Below, piece by piece: positions 26,032 through 35,766 of a stretch of DNA of 64,000 nucleotides. The first letter of the stretch is position 1; each line of letters opens with the position of its first letter. The translations under genes were made by a program, and so were the position numbers. The notes beneath the pieces are model-generated. The model did not search any database, was not told the origin of the DNA, and saw only the letters and a list, made by a program, of their open reading frames with translations. Source of the DNA: Caenispirillum bisanense (lineage in GTDB: Bacteria; Pseudomonadota; Alphaproteobacteria; Rhodospirillales; UBA2165); assembly GCA_945877815.1 (NCBI GenBank), contig CAMDWJ010000004.1:58275-122274 (forward strand), written 5' to 3'.

Positions 26032-28026
26032 ATGAAAATTCCGCAAGATCTCAAACAACTCGTCGCCGCCTCCCGCGCCCTCGGAAGCGATCCCAAACTT
26101 GTCCTCCATGGAGGCGGCAACTCGTCGCTCAAGGCGCGCGCGCGCGATGTCGCCGGACGGACGCTCGATGTCCTTTATGTGAAGGGCAGTGGGCGCGATC
26201 TTGCCGAGGTCGAGGCGCGGGACTTCCCCGCCCTACGGATGGGCCCGCTGGTCGCGCTTAAAGTACTCGATACCCTGTCGGATGCAGACATGGTGCGTAC
26301 CCTGAACGCGGCGCGGCTCGATTCCGAGGCCCCTACGCCATCGGTCGAAACGCTCCTGCATGCTTTTCTGCCCGCGAAATATGTCCTGCACACGCATGCC
26401 GATGCGGTTCTTGCGCTGACCAACCAGCCAAATGGTGCCGCATTGTGCCGCGCGGTTTTCGGACCGGATGTCGTTGTCGCGCCCTATGCCATGTCCGGGT
26501 TCGCGCTCGCCAAAACCGCCGACCGGCTCGTCGGCAAGCAGCCCGACGCCTGGGCGCTGATCGTGCGCCAGCACGGCATCTTCACCTTCGGCCGAACCGC
26601 CAAGGAAGCCCATGACCGCATGAACCGCGCCGTCGCAATGGCCGAACTGCGCGTGCGTGCGGCCGGCAAGAAAATCAAGAGCGCCCGGCGTAAAAGCGCC
26701 GCGCCGCCGCTCGATGAGATCGCACCGAGCTTACGCGGCGCGGTCGCCACCCGCGCACCCGACGGCTCATGGAACCGAATGGTGACCGATTTCCGCAGCA
26801 GCGCGGCGATCAGCGCCTATCTCGATGGTGCGGACTTGCGACGCTATGCCTCCGCCGGGCTTGCCACGCCGGATCACGTCATCTGGACCAAACCAAAGCC
26901 GTTGATCCTTGATTCCATGCCCGCCGATCCGGCCGCACTTCCGGGTTCCATTCGCGCGAGCGTGGCCGCCTTCGCCGAAGATTATCGCGCCTATGTCGCG
27001 CGCCATGCCAGCCGGCGCGCCGAAGTCGCCAAACCCCTCGACGCCTTGCCGCGCGTGGCACTCGTGCCCGGTCATGGATTGTTCGGTCTCGGCCGCACTT
27101 CGCGCGAGGCGAAGATCGCCGCGGACCTCGCGGAAGCCAACGTCGGCGTTATCGGCGCCGCCGAACGCATCGGCAAATTTGCGCCGGTGAGCGAAGGCGA
27201 TTTGTTCGACATCGAATATTGGGGACCCGAGCAGGCCAAACGCGACCGCGGCGCGGCGCGCAGCCTTCCGCCCCTGCAAGGCCAGATCGCGGTCGTGACC
27301 GGGGCCGCATCCGGCATCGGAGCCGCCACCGCCAAAATGTTCGCCGATGCCGGCGCGGCCGTCGCGGTTCTGGATCGCGAGCGCAGCGGCGCCGAGGCGG
27401 TTGCGCAAACCATCGGCGGCATCGGGCTGGGCTGCGACGTCACCGATCGCCGCGCGGTTCAGCGCGCCATGGCCGAAATCGTACGGCGCTTCGGCGGCGT
27501 CGATATCGTCGTGTCCAACGCGGGCGCGGCCTGGCAGGGCGAGATCGGCACCGTATCGGACGACATTTTGCGCAAAAGCTTCGAGCTGAATTTCTTCGCC
27601 CATCAATCCATGGCGCAGGAAGCCGTCGCGGTGATGCGCCGCCAAGGCACCGGTGGCTGTCTTTTGTTCAACACGTCGAAACAAGCGGTCAATCCGGGCA
27701 GCAATTTCGGACCCTACGGCTTGCCGAAGGCCGCAACCCTGTTCCTGGTGCGCCAATATGCGCTCGATCACGGCAAGGACGGCATCCGCGCCAATGCCGT
27801 CAACGCCGATCGCGTGCGCACCGGGCTGCTCACCGATTCGATGATCAAACAGCGCGCCAATGCGCGCAAGGTGAGCGAGGATACTTACATGCGCGGCAAT
27901 CTGCTGGGCGAGGAAGTGACCGCCGACGACGTCGCGCGCGCCTTCCTGCATTTGGCACTGTCTCCGAAAACGACCGCGGCCGTGCTGACGGTCGATGGCG
28001 GCAATATCGAGGCCGCATTGAGATAG
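26032..28026 (+). CDS. bifunctional class II aldolase / short-chain dehydrogenase
   Basis: 664 residues from ATG 26032. The N-terminal half is a class II aldolase/adducin domain with LVLHGGGNSSLKA and the metal-site histidines in VLHTHADAVLAL. The C-terminal part from about residue 415 is a classical SDR with VVTGAASGIGAATAK, NAGAAW and the YGLPK (YxxxK) catalytic pair. Known fusions of this kind act on rhamnulose-1-phosphate or similar sugar phosphates and oxidise the aldehyde formed. No rhamnose kinase or isomerase is nearby, so the substrate stays open. Confidence 0.88.
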   Translation: MKIPQDLKQLVAASRALGSDPKLVLHGGGNSSLKARARDVAGRTLDVLYVKGSGRDLAEVEARDFPALRMGPLVALKVLDTLSDADMVRTLNAARLDSEAPTPSVETLLHAFLPAKYVLHTHADAVLALTNQPNGAALCRAVFGPDVVVAPYAMSGFALAKTADRLVGKQPDAWALIVRQHGIFTFGRTAKEAHDRMNRAVAMAELRVRAAGKKIKSARRKSAAPPLDEIAPSLRGAVATRAPDGSWNRMVTDFRSSAAISAYLDGADLRRYASAGLATPDHVIWTKPKPLILDSMPADPAALPGSIRASVAAFAEDYRAYVARHASRRAEVAKPLDALPRVALVPGHGLFGLGRTSREAKIAADLAEANVGVIGAAERIGKFAPVSEGDLFDIEYWGPEQAKRDRGAARSLPPLQGQIAVVTGAASGIGAATAKMFADAGAAVAVLDRERSGAEAVAQTIGGIGLGCDVTDRRAVQRAMAEIVRRFGGVDIVVSNAGAAWQGEIGTVSDDILRKSFELNFFAHQSMAQEAVAVMRRQGTGGCLLFNTSKQAVNPGSNFGPYGLPKAATLFLVRQYALDHGKDGIRANAVNADRVRTGLLTDSMIKQRANARKVSEDTYMRGNLLGEEVTADDVARAFLHLALSPKTTAAVLTVDGGNIEAALR

Positions 28027-28045
28027 CGGCTCGCGGGGGATTGCG

Positions 28046-29047
28046 ATGTTCTTGTTCGGCCTGGCCAAGGGACCCAGCGGCATCGATCCGCTACTGCTGT
28101 TGCTGATGGCGTTGATCATCGACACCGTGGCCGGCCCATCGCTGTCGTCGCGCAGCCTAGCGATTCACCCTCTCAACGGATTTGCCGCACTGGTGCGGTG
28201 GTGCGATCGCAAGCTCAACCGCGAACGGCGGAGCGCGACGACCCGTGCGCGGCGCGGCGGTCTGGTGGTTCTGATGCTCGTCGTCATTGGCGGAGCTTTC
28301 GGATGGGCGATCGCCTGGGCGGCGCGCGAGATCCCGCATGGATTTTTGTTGGAGCTGGTCGCGATCATTCTGCTCATCGATCAGCGCGCGGTGCATGAAC
28401 ATGTGCGCAAGGTCGGCGCGGCGCTCGCCAATGAAAGCTTGGGGGCCGCGCGTGACAATCTCAATGCCATCGGCGGGATCGGCGCGTCGCGATTGGATTC
28501 CCATGCGGTGGTCCGCACCGCGATCGAAATCGCGGCGCGGTCCTTCGTCTATGGCGTCGTGGCGCCCGTTTTTTGGTATGCACTGTTCGGTTTGCCGGGA
28601 TTGTGCGTCCTGCGCGCGGCTGCGGTCATCGACGATGTCGTCGGCGATCCGATCGAACGCAACCGCGCCTTCGGATTCGCCGCTGCGCGCTTCAACGAGG
28701 TTTTGGCGATCATCCCGGCGCCGATCGCGGGACTGCTGTTGCTCATCGCCAGTCTGTTCGTGCCGACCGCGCAGCCCAAGCGGGCGGCGCGCGCCATGCT
28801 CGGAGGCGCCGGGCCATACCGGTCGCGGGCCATGGGCTGGCCGGTCGGCGCCATGGCGGGCGCTCTGGGTCTCGCTTTGGCCGGACCGCGCCAAGGCTCG
28901 GTCTATCACGCCGCAACGCCGTGGATCGATGCCGGCACGGCCCGCGCAACCCCGCTCGATGTGCGGCGCGCACTGTTCTTGTTCACCGTCGCCTGTCTGA
29001 TCAACGGCGCCTGCGTCGCCGGTATCGCGGTGGCGCGGCTGACGTGA
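28046..29047 (+). CDS. CobD/CbiB-like membrane protein, divergent
   Basis: 333 residues from ATG 28046, about five membrane segments. Family features seen are GVVAPVFWYALFGLPGL, AVIDDVVGDPIERNRAFGFAAARF and GWPVGAMAGALGLALAG. CobD joins aminopropanol phosphate to adenosylcobyric acid in cobalamin synthesis. The usual acidic-Asn segment just before GVVAP (ENTSDG-like) is replaced by ARSFVYG, and no other cobalamin gene is in the window. Either it is a divergent enzyme or a relative with another role. It overlaps the RHH gene by four bases. Confidence 0.7.
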   Translation: MFLFGLAKGPSGIDPLLLLLMALIIDTVAGPSLSSRSLAIHPLNGFAALVRWCDRKLNRERRSATTRARRGGLVVLMLVVIGGAFGWAIAWAAREIPHGFLLELVAIILLIDQRAVHEHVRKVGAALANESLGAARDNLNAIGGIGASRLDSHAVVRTAIEIAARSFVYGVVAPVFWYALFGLPGLCVLRAAAVIDDVVGDPIERNRAFGFAAARFNEVLAIIPAPIAGLLLLIASLFVPTAQPKRAARAMLGGAGPYRSRAMGWPVGAMAGALGLALAGPRQGSVYHAATPWIDAGTARATPLDVRRALFLFTVACLINGACVAGIAVARLT

Positions 29048-29274
29048 GCGACATTGCGTCGCACGTGCGCAAACGGTCCGTGCGGATCGCCGGTCATCGC
29101 ACCAGCGTGTCGATGGAAGATGCGTTCTGGGACGAATTGGCTTCCATCGCAAAGACACGCGGCCTGTCGATCAATGCGTTGATCGCAAACATCGACGAAA
29201 GCCGCGGCGGCAATCTGTCGAGCGCGGTGCGGGTTTTCATTCTCGACGATGTACGTAAACGCCAAGCGCCGTGA
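29044..29274 (+). CDS. ribbon-helix-helix protein (RHH_4 type)
   Basis: 76 residues from GTG 29044, overlapping the CobD-like stop as GTGA. It reads KRSVRIAGHRTSVSMEDAFW, then ELASIAKTRGLSINALIANID, the beta-strand and two helices of the alphaproteobacterial ribbon-helix-helix family. Such proteins bind DNA as dimers and are often near aryl-sulfate or aspartate-related genes, but the regulon is unknown. It was chosen over other frames because of this match and the coupled start. Confidence 0.82.
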   Translation: MSDIASHVRKRSVRIAGHRTSVSMEDAFWDELASIAKTRGLSINALIANIDESRGGNLSSAVRVFILDDVRKRQAP

Positions 29275-29280
29275 ACGGGG

Positions 29281-32200
29281 CTACCTGCCGATACCTTTGA
29301 GGATTCCCTTGAGGATGTCTTCGACCCGTTCGCCCTTTTTGGGTTCCGCTTGCGCGGGCGGAGGCGGCGCAACTGCGGGCGGTGGCGTCGGTACGGGAGC
29401 AGCTTGCGACGGCGCCGAAGCGGTGGGCGGCGCCAGCGGTTCGACCGTCGGGGCTTCGCGCTTGGGTGCCGCGCGGGGCAGGAGCCCGTTTAGGACTTCC
29501 TTGCGGCCTTCCCGGGTATTCAATTTGTCGAGCGGCACGCGCAGGCCGCCGCCCGGCAGGGCCGCGATATCGACCCTAAGCCGCGGCGCGTCGAGCGCAC
29601 CTTCGAGCGCGAAGGGAATCGGCCTGGCGGTCTTCGCATCGCCGATCACGAAATCCTTGGCGAGACGGATTTCGCCGGTCGCTGTCATTTGCCATTTCGG
29701 CAGATCGGCCCTGCCTTTCAAGGTACCCTCGCCGACTTCGGAGGCGAAAGCGAGTTCGTCGAAGTTCACTACGCCGTTGGCGACGCGATAGGGACCGGAG
29801 ATATTTACCGGGATCGGCGTCAGGCGTCCGCGCAAACCAGCGACGCGTTCCATCGCCTGCGTTACGCCGCCCAACCCCATCATGGCCAGGCCCTGGTTGC
29901 CCGAAACATTGATGCCTTTGAAGGCAAGCGTGCCTTCACCCGCCAAGGAGGCGACGAGATCGGCAGCACTTTTGCCGCGCCCCGTTAGACGGCCGTCGAA
30001 GCTTGCATTTCCACCGGCAGTGCTTTTGCCGTCAAGCGCGCGGTCGGCAGCCCCCACATCGGCACCGACCAGCGCGTAACGCGCCTCGAACCGTCCGCCC
30101 TGCGCTTCGGCGGCGAGCCCGCCATCGATGGTAAGATCTCCGCCGAAGGTCTTGCCGGTCAGATGTCGAACTTCGAGCACGCCGTTACGCAGCTCGGCAT
30201 CGAGATCCGCATTGGCGAGCGTAATCGCGCCGTAACTCAGCGAATCCGATTTGACCGCGAGCGAGCCGTCGAGCGCGGCCAACATGGACAAATCCAGCGA
30301 ACCGGTCGACCAAGCCCCGCCGCTATTCGCCGCAACACGGATAATATTGGCGTTCAACGCATCGCCATCAGCCATGCGATAGCTTGCGGGCTGGATGCTC
30401 GGCTGCATGTCCAAGGCGGCGGTTCGTTTCTGCGGTAGGAAGGAATCGAGATCGAGATCGCTGGTCGCGAGCTGTATCGCCACCTGCGGCCTACGCCCCG
30501 ATACGAGACCCGGCAAACGCATCGCGCCCGAACCCTTCGCGCGGACGCCCGCAACTATGCCCACCAAATCGTTCACGCCCAGCTCGAACAGATTGCCGAC
30601 CACCTGACCCTCGAGGTCGATCCCACCCTTGGCGCTGCGCGGTCGATAATCCGGGCTAAAGGCACGCGCGAAGCGCGCAAAATCGGGATGAACGAGACCG
30701 ACGCGCGCCTCAAGACGCGGCAGAAGGTCGCGCGTATTCAATTGCCCGTTGACGGAGGCGCGCCCACCCATCGCCTGAATTTCGCTCGCCATGTTCATCA
30801 TACGAAGCGAACCATTGACGCGGCTCGCGACCGCCACGGCCCCGAGTGCCTCGGCGCTGACCGGCGAACGAATGTCGGTCAGACGGAATAGGTTGGCGAG
30901 GTTTTTCCCCGAAGCCTTGATAATTACGTCCTTGAACTTCGGATCGCCGAGACGGCCTTGCGCGTCGGGCTTGAGATCGGTGATTGCACCGGACAGCGAT
31001 GCCGTAACGCCAACCATATCTCCGATGCTTGCGGAAGCGACATCGAGAACGCCGTCGAGCAACGCAGCCTCGATTCGAACGTCGTTAAGCGGCAGTCCTC
31101 CCGCCGTCACCGCGCCGGCCCGCAGACGCAGATTGGCGTCGAAACCCGCGAGCATCGTAAGCGACGTCAAAGGATTGGCGCCGCCGCTCGCTACCGCCGC
31201 CGCCTCCTTCGCGGGACTCGCCGCTTGCGGCCCGGCAATTGGCGCAGTTGTCGCCAGCTCGGCCGTCGTCGAAGGCAGATAGGCGTCGAGGTTGAGACGA
31301 TCGAGCGAAAGATTGGCGCCGAGCGACAGGCGCGACGCTATGGACGCCGTCAGCGCACCGTCGATCTGAGTGGCATCGACGTGAGCACGCAATTCGCTCA
31401 CCGAGGCGATGTCCGGGCGCACCGAGAGCTTGGCATTCAACGACAGTTTGCGCAGCCGGTCGCTCGCGATGCCCTTGGTCGAGACGCCAAGCCAATCGAT
31501 CATGCCGCGCAGATCGTTGGTTGTCGCATCCACCGCGCCGTCGAACTGCGGCAATCCATCTTTCTCGGTGATGAAACCGAACATGGCCACATCGGAACTG
31601 CCCGGCAATAATGCGGAAAGCTGGCTCACCGTGATCTCGCGATTGGCGAGCGACAGATCGAGTTTCGCTTGCCGGATCGCCTCGGCACGCCATGTGATCG
31701 CTTCGATCGTCAGTGCAAAATTGGCCGATAGATTGGCGGACAGGGATTCGAGCGAAAAGCCGCGCCCCGATATCGGGCGCGCGCGCGTATCCGTCGGCAG
31801 ATCGACGACCGTCGCGGACGGCGTGAATGCGGGCGCGGGCTTCGCCCTGGCCGAAGCTGTGGATTTTGTCGAAGGCGCCTTAGCTGGGCGCACGAACGCG
31901 TCGAGATCGAGCCGCGAGATTGCTAGTATCGCCTCGATCGACGGTTTGGCCGATAAATCGGCCGTCACGCGTCCGATCGCCTGGGCACCATCGAGTTTGA
32001 CGGTCAATTCGGCAAGCTCGACCGCATCGCTTGCCAGCGCCATATTTGCTTGAGCGCCGAAGGGCCGGCGCATCGTATCGGGTAGGGTTCCGGCACCCAT
32101 AGCGGAAACGAAGGCCTGCAAATTTTCGCCCTCGGCCGTGAATTTGCCCCGCAGGCGCGGAATTTCATCGAGTCCGTTGAGCGAACCGGTGAATTGAGCC

Positions 32201-32946
32201 TTGAAATTGCCGGGCACGACGGCGACATCGAGATTGAACTGAACTGTGCGCCCCTGAATCACCTCGCCCGCCGACAGGTCAACCGACAGCGGTACGCCAT
32301 GCACTACGGCGGTAGCGACCGCATCCATCGGCCCCTTGAGGCTCGCGAACGCAATCCGGCCGTTGAGGTCGTCGACACGTTCCTCGATCCCGCGCGCCGA
32401 ATGGCGAAAGACGAGTGTGCCCTTTTCGACGACAAAATTATCGACGCTAAAATCGAATCCGCCGCCGACCTTCGGCGTCACTTTTAAACCGGTGACCGGA
32501 AGCCGGGGCGGAGAGCCGGCTGCAGGCGCGCGCGCCTCTGCCGGTCCTTGGGGTTGGAAGGTCAGGTTCGACTGGCCGCCTTCGAAGATTTCGATATTGA
32601 ATACCGGGCGGACCAGCTTGACTGATTCGACCCGCACAGTTCCGCCGAGCAAGGGCGCCCAGGCCGCTGTGATCTCAAGCGAAGCGAGCGAGATCATGTC
32701 CTCTGCGGCCGCCCCCTCGATATTAGCGAGATGCGCATCCTTGACGGTGAGCCTGGGTGCCGGCAGCAGCGCGAGATCGACATCGCCGCGGATTTCGACG
32801 GTCCGTCCCAATGCATGCGACGCCTGCGAGGCGATTTCGGCGCGATATTCGTTCCAATCGACGACGGCCGGCACGATCAGCATCGCCGCGACGACAAAAC
32901 CGACCAAACCCGCCAATCCACCGATCAGATATTTCACGCGCACCAT
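29281..32946 (-). CDS. AsmA-family envelope protein
   Basis: 1221 residues from ATG 32946 preceded by GGTGGGG; a GTG at 32952 is possible. One N-terminal membrane helix (YLIGGLAGLVGFVVAAMLIV) is followed by VDWNEYRAEIASQASHALGR and VEIRGDVDLALLPAPRL, the AsmA N-domain pattern. The C-terminal AsmA_2-like region contains NDVRIEAALLDGVLDV and FDGRLTGRGKSAADLVASL. The tail is proline/alanine rich, then KKGERVEDILKGILK. AsmA-like proteins bridge the periplasm and are linked to lipid transport and outer-membrane assembly. It converges with the RHH gene. Confidence 0.9.
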   Translation of the reverse strand: MVRVKYLIGGLAGLVGFVVAAMLIVPAVVDWNEYRAEIASQASHALGRTVEIRGDVDLALLPAPRLTVKDAHLANIEGAAAEDMISLASLEITAAWAPLLGGTVRVESVKLVRPVFNIEIFEGGQSNLTFQPQGPAEARAPAAGSPPRLPVTGLKVTPKVGGGFDFSVDNFVVEKGTLVFRHSARGIEERVDDLNGRIAFASLKGPMDAVATAVVHGVPLSVDLSAGEVIQGRTVQFNLDVAVVPGNFKAQFTGSLNGLDEIPRLRGKFTAEGENLQAFVSAMGAGTLPDTMRRPFGAQANMALASDAVELAELTVKLDGAQAIGRVTADLSAKPSIEAILAISRLDLDAFVRPAKAPSTKSTASARAKPAPAFTPSATVVDLPTDTRARPISGRGFSLESLSANLSANFALTIEAITWRAEAIRQAKLDLSLANREITVSQLSALLPGSSDVAMFGFITEKDGLPQFDGAVDATTNDLRGMIDWLGVSTKGIASDRLRKLSLNAKLSVRPDIASVSELRAHVDATQIDGALTASIASRLSLGANLSLDRLNLDAYLPSTTAELATTAPIAGPQAASPAKEAAAVASGGANPLTSLTMLAGFDANLRLRAGAVTAGGLPLNDVRIEAALLDGVLDVASASIGDMVGVTASLSGAITDLKPDAQGRLGDPKFKDVIIKASGKNLANLFRLTDIRSPVSAEALGAVAVASRVNGSLRMMNMASEIQAMGGRASVNGQLNTRDLLPRLEARVGLVHPDFARFARAFSPDYRPRSAKGGIDLEGQVVGNLFELGVNDLVGIVAGVRAKGSGAMRLPGLVSGRRPQVAIQLATSDLDLDSFLPQKRTAALDMQPSIQPASYRMADGDALNANIIRVAANSGGAWSTGSLDLSMLAALDGSLAVKSDSLSYGAITLANADLDAELRNGVLEVRHLTGKTFGGDLTIDGGLAAEAQGGRFEARYALVGADVGAADRALDGKSTAGGNASFDGRLTGRGKSAADLVASLAGEGTLAFKGINVSGNQGLAMMGLGGVTQAMERVAGLRGRLTPIPVNISGPYRVANGVVNFDELAFASEVGEGTLKGRADLPKWQMTATGEIRLAKDFVIGDAKTARPIPFALEGALDAPRLRVDIAALPGGGLRVPLDKLNTREGRKEVLNGLLPRAAPKREAPTVEPLAPPTASAPSQAAPVPTPPPAVAPPPPAQAEPKKGERVEDILKGILKGIGR

Positions 32947-33154
32947 CCCCACCGGCCGCGGATTTTCCCACGGCCGACGGCCATCCTAGGTATTCCGCAA
33001 GCAGCGATCAAACGAGCCGCCGACTGTCCGGAAAACCGAGCATATGGTTGAAATCCGGTCAGATTGAGGCAAGGATGTCGGCGCCGGGAGCGGGGACTAT
33101 CGTCGCGCCGCCACACCCTTTTGGGCCGGCTCTGGATCGGAACAAGGAACAAGC
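32947..33154. other. divergent intergenic region between asmA-like and MFS genes
   Basis: 208 bases between two divergent genes, so promoters for both are expected here. A purine-rich patch (AGGCAAGGATG) lies near 33067 but leads to no supported reading frame. No palindrome stood out. Confidence 0.4.
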
Positions 33155-34471
33155 GTGACCGCCAAGGCGTCGTGGAAAGAGCGGCTGACCGAACGCGGTA
33201 TGGGGCGCATTTTCCGTTATCCGGATTTCGTTCTGTTCTCGTTCACCGGCTGGTTCGCCAATATCGGCACCTGGCTACAGCGTGTCGGCATCCAGTGGCT
33301 CGCCTGGGAACTGACCCATTCCTACGCTTGGCTCGGCGCCATGGCTCTCGCCGACGCCATCGGCATCATCTTTTTCCTGCCGCTGTTCGGGACCGTCATC
33401 GACCGCGGCAACCGGCTCGACTTCGCCAAATTGTCGCAATGGCTCGCCACCGCCCTGACCCTGCTTCTTGCCATCCTCACCTTTATGGATTGGATCAATA
33501 TCTGGCTGCTTCTGGCGATGATGTTCTTGCATGGCGTTACCGAGGCATTTTGGACGCCAGTGCGCATGGCCCTGCCGCCCAGCATGGTACCGCGCGCGGA
33601 TCTTGCCCCAGCGCTGGGCCTGACCGCCATCCTATTCAATCTGGCGCAGATCATCGGACCGGCCGCCGCCGGCTTGATCATCGTCGCCTTTGACAATCAT
33701 CGCGTCGGTATCGGCTTTCTGTTCGTCGGTAATGCTGTCCTCGCCCTCGTCTATCTGTGGTCGTTCTACATCATCAAACTTCTGTATGAGGATTATTCGG
33801 CCCGCCACACGACGGGCTTCTTCAGCGATTTCAAGGACGGCATTCTGTACGCCTATCATAAGGAAGGCCTCGCCTTATTCATGCTGATGATGGTCGCGAC
33901 GACCCTGATCATGCGCGCATTCCGCGAATTGCTCGCCGGTTATGCCGATGGCGTTTTTCACCAAGGGCCGCAAGGATTGGCTGTGCTCACCTCAGCGGTC
34001 GGCATCGGCGCGCTGGTCGGCGCGGTCATCATCGCCAATTTCGGCAATGTCAAAGGACTGACGCGAACCATCTTTGTCTATTTCGGCATCGGCATCGCGC
34101 TCCAGTTCGGCTTTGCCCTCACCGGCAATTTTACCATCGCGGCCGCCTGCACAATCGGTATGGGCCTTGCCGTCGCCATCGGCGGCATCGGTAGCCAGTT
34201 ACTCGTGCAAAGCGCCATCCACGGCGCAATGCGTGGGCGCGTGATGAGCCTGTGGGCTCTTATCTTGCGCGGTGGCCCACCGCTCGGTGCGTGGATCATC
34301 GGCGTAGCCTCGGAAGCCTGGGACTTTCAGCTTGTCATGGTCGTGGCAACTGCGCTTTATGCTCTAATCTTCCTCGCGATTCTGCCGCGCATGAAATATA
34401 TCGCGGTGCATCTCGAAACCCAGCCCGACGAGACCGAACTGCCCAGAACGGCGCGAAAGACGGCCGAATGA
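33155..34471 (+). CDS. MFS transporter (EntS-like), first of a tandem pair
   Basis: 438 residues from GTG 33155. It opens with RIFRYPDFVLFSFTGWFANIGTWLQRVGIQWLAWEL, has about 12 membrane segments, and carries the MFS loop VIDRGNR after segment 2 and MVPRADLAPALGLTAILFNLA in the MFS_3 style. Such proteins export small molecules such as siderophores or drugs by proton antiport. It is clearly paralogous to the next gene, and the stop overlaps its start (ATGA). They may form a heterodimer or exporters of related substrates. The substrate is unknown. Confidence 0.88.
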   Translation: MTAKASWKERLTERGMGRIFRYPDFVLFSFTGWFANIGTWLQRVGIQWLAWELTHSYAWLGAMALADAIGIIFFLPLFGTVIDRGNRLDFAKLSQWLATALTLLLAILTFMDWINIWLLLAMMFLHGVTEAFWTPVRMALPPSMVPRADLAPALGLTAILFNLAQIIGPAAAGLIIVAFDNHRVGIGFLFVGNAVLALVYLWSFYIIKLLYEDYSARHTTGFFSDFKDGILYAYHKEGLALFMLMMVATTLIMRAFRELLAGYADGVFHQGPQGLAVLTSAVGIGALVGAVIIANFGNVKGLTRTIFVYFGIGIALQFGFALTGNFTIAAACTIGMGLAVAIGGIGSQLLVQSAIHGAMRGRVMSLWALILRGGPPLGAWIIGVASEAWDFQLVMVVATALYALIFLAILPRMKYIAVHLETQPDETELPRTARKTAE

Positions 34472-35766
34472 ACGAACGCCCCGGCAGATGGCAACGATTC
34501 ACGGCCCAGGGCATGGGGCGCGCCTTTCGCCATCGTGATTTCGTCATCTACACATTCTCCGGTTTCTTCGCGAATATCGGCATCTGGATCCAACGCGTCG
34601 GCGTGCAATGGCTCGCCTGGGAACTCACCCATTCCTACGCTTGGCTCGGCGCTATTTCCTTCATCGACGCCATCGGCATAATTATTTTTCTGCCGATCTT
34701 TGGGACACTCATCGATCGCAACGACCGTTTGAAGATGATGCGTCTCGCGCAATTGCTGGTGACCTTGTTGGCCCTTGCGCTCGCCATCTTCACCCTCATG
34801 CGTTGGATGAACATCTGGATCGTCGTTATTGCCATGGCCCTTCATGGCGTGGTCGATGCCTTCTGGGCGCCGGCGCGGCTCGCCATGGCGCCCTCGCTGG
34901 TCCCGCGCGAGGATCTATCGGCGGCCATCGGGATGAATGCGTCCTTGTTCAATCTCGCGCAAATTCTGGGGCCGGCTGCGGCGGGCCTGATCATCGTCGC
35001 CTTCAACGATCATATTTTCGGCATCGGAATCCTGTTCGCCATCACCACGGCTAGTTACATCTTTTATTTGGGTGCACTCTACACGATCCATATGCGCTAC
35101 GAGGAACGCACCAGCACGGCATCGACCGGCTTCATCGCCGACATGAAGGAAGGTCTTTTCTATATCTTCGAGAAGCCGGGGCTCGGCCTCTATATGGGGT
35201 TGATGCTGGCGACCACCTTGGTCATGCGACCTTTCCGCGAATTGTTGGCCGGTTTTGCCGACGGCGTGTTCCACCAAGGCCCCGAGGGCCTTGCCATGCT
35301 CACTTCGGCGGTCGGCGTCGGCGCCCTCGTCGGCGCCCTCGTGGTCGCGAATACCAGCAAGGTCAAAGGCCTCACGCGCCTCATACTTTGGGTCTTCGGC
35401 CTCGGCATCGTCGTGCAATTCGCATTCGTGCTGGCACCCAGCTTCGATATCGCGGTGGGCGCGCTCGCACTTCTCGGCATCACGGTTGCGATCGGCGGCA
35501 TCGGCAGCCAAGTCCTGATCCAAAGCGCAATCCACAGCACGATGCGCGGCCGCGTCGTCAGCTTGTGGAGCATTATCATGCGCGCGGGCCCGCCCATCGG
35601 CGCGCTAGCTATTGGTGCTGCGGCCGAAGGCATCGGCCTGCAAATAGCATTCACCATCGCGACCGCGTTTTATCTTGTGTGTTTCATCGCAATGGCTGTG
35701 CGCTTCCGTTTCCTCGCCACCACCATGGAAACACCGCCAGAGGATTCGCCGAAGCGCGCCGCCTAA
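34468..35766 (+). CDS. MFS transporter (EntS-like), second of a tandem pair
   Basis: 432 residues from ATG 34468, overlapping the first transporter by four bases. Many segments match that neighbour closely, such as QRVGVQWLAWELTHSYAWLGA, PAAAGLIIVAF and RELLAGFADGVFHQGPEGLA, so the pair arose by tandem duplication. Twelve membrane segments and the loop LIDRNDRLKM fit the MFS. The coupled arrangement implies equal expression. It converges with the oxoprolinase gene, overlapping its end by four bases. Confidence 0.9.
   Translation: MNERPGRWQRFTAQGMGRAFRHRDFVIYTFSGFFANIGIWIQRVGVQWLAWELTHSYAWLGAISFIDAIGIIIFLPIFGTLIDRNDRLKMMRLAQLLVTLLALALAIFTLMRWMNIWIVVIAMALHGVVDAFWAPARLAMAPSLVPREDLSAAIGMNASLFNLAQILGPAAAGLIIVAFNDHIFGIGILFAITTASYIFYLGALYTIHMRYEERTSTASTGFIADMKEGLFYIFEKPGLGLYMGLMLATTLVMRPFRELLAGFADGVFHQGPEGLAMLTSAVGVGALVGALVVANTSKVKGLTRLILWVFGLGIVVQFAFVLAPSFDIAVGALALLGITVAIGGIGSQVLIQSAIHSTMRGRVVSLWSIIMRAGPPIGALAIGAAAEGIGLQIAFTIATAFYLVCFIAMAVRFRFLATTMETPPEDSPKRAA

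Noticed and set aside
26767..28125. Open reading frame of 452 codons on the minus strand
   Set aside because: Antisense to the aldolase/dehydrogenase fusion, with shadow-like composition.
32308..32320. GGCGGTAGCGACC, an ops-like sequence on the plus strand
   Set aside because: It lies inside the asmA-like coding region, antisense, with no leader or sugar operon behind it; it matches only the first ten bases.
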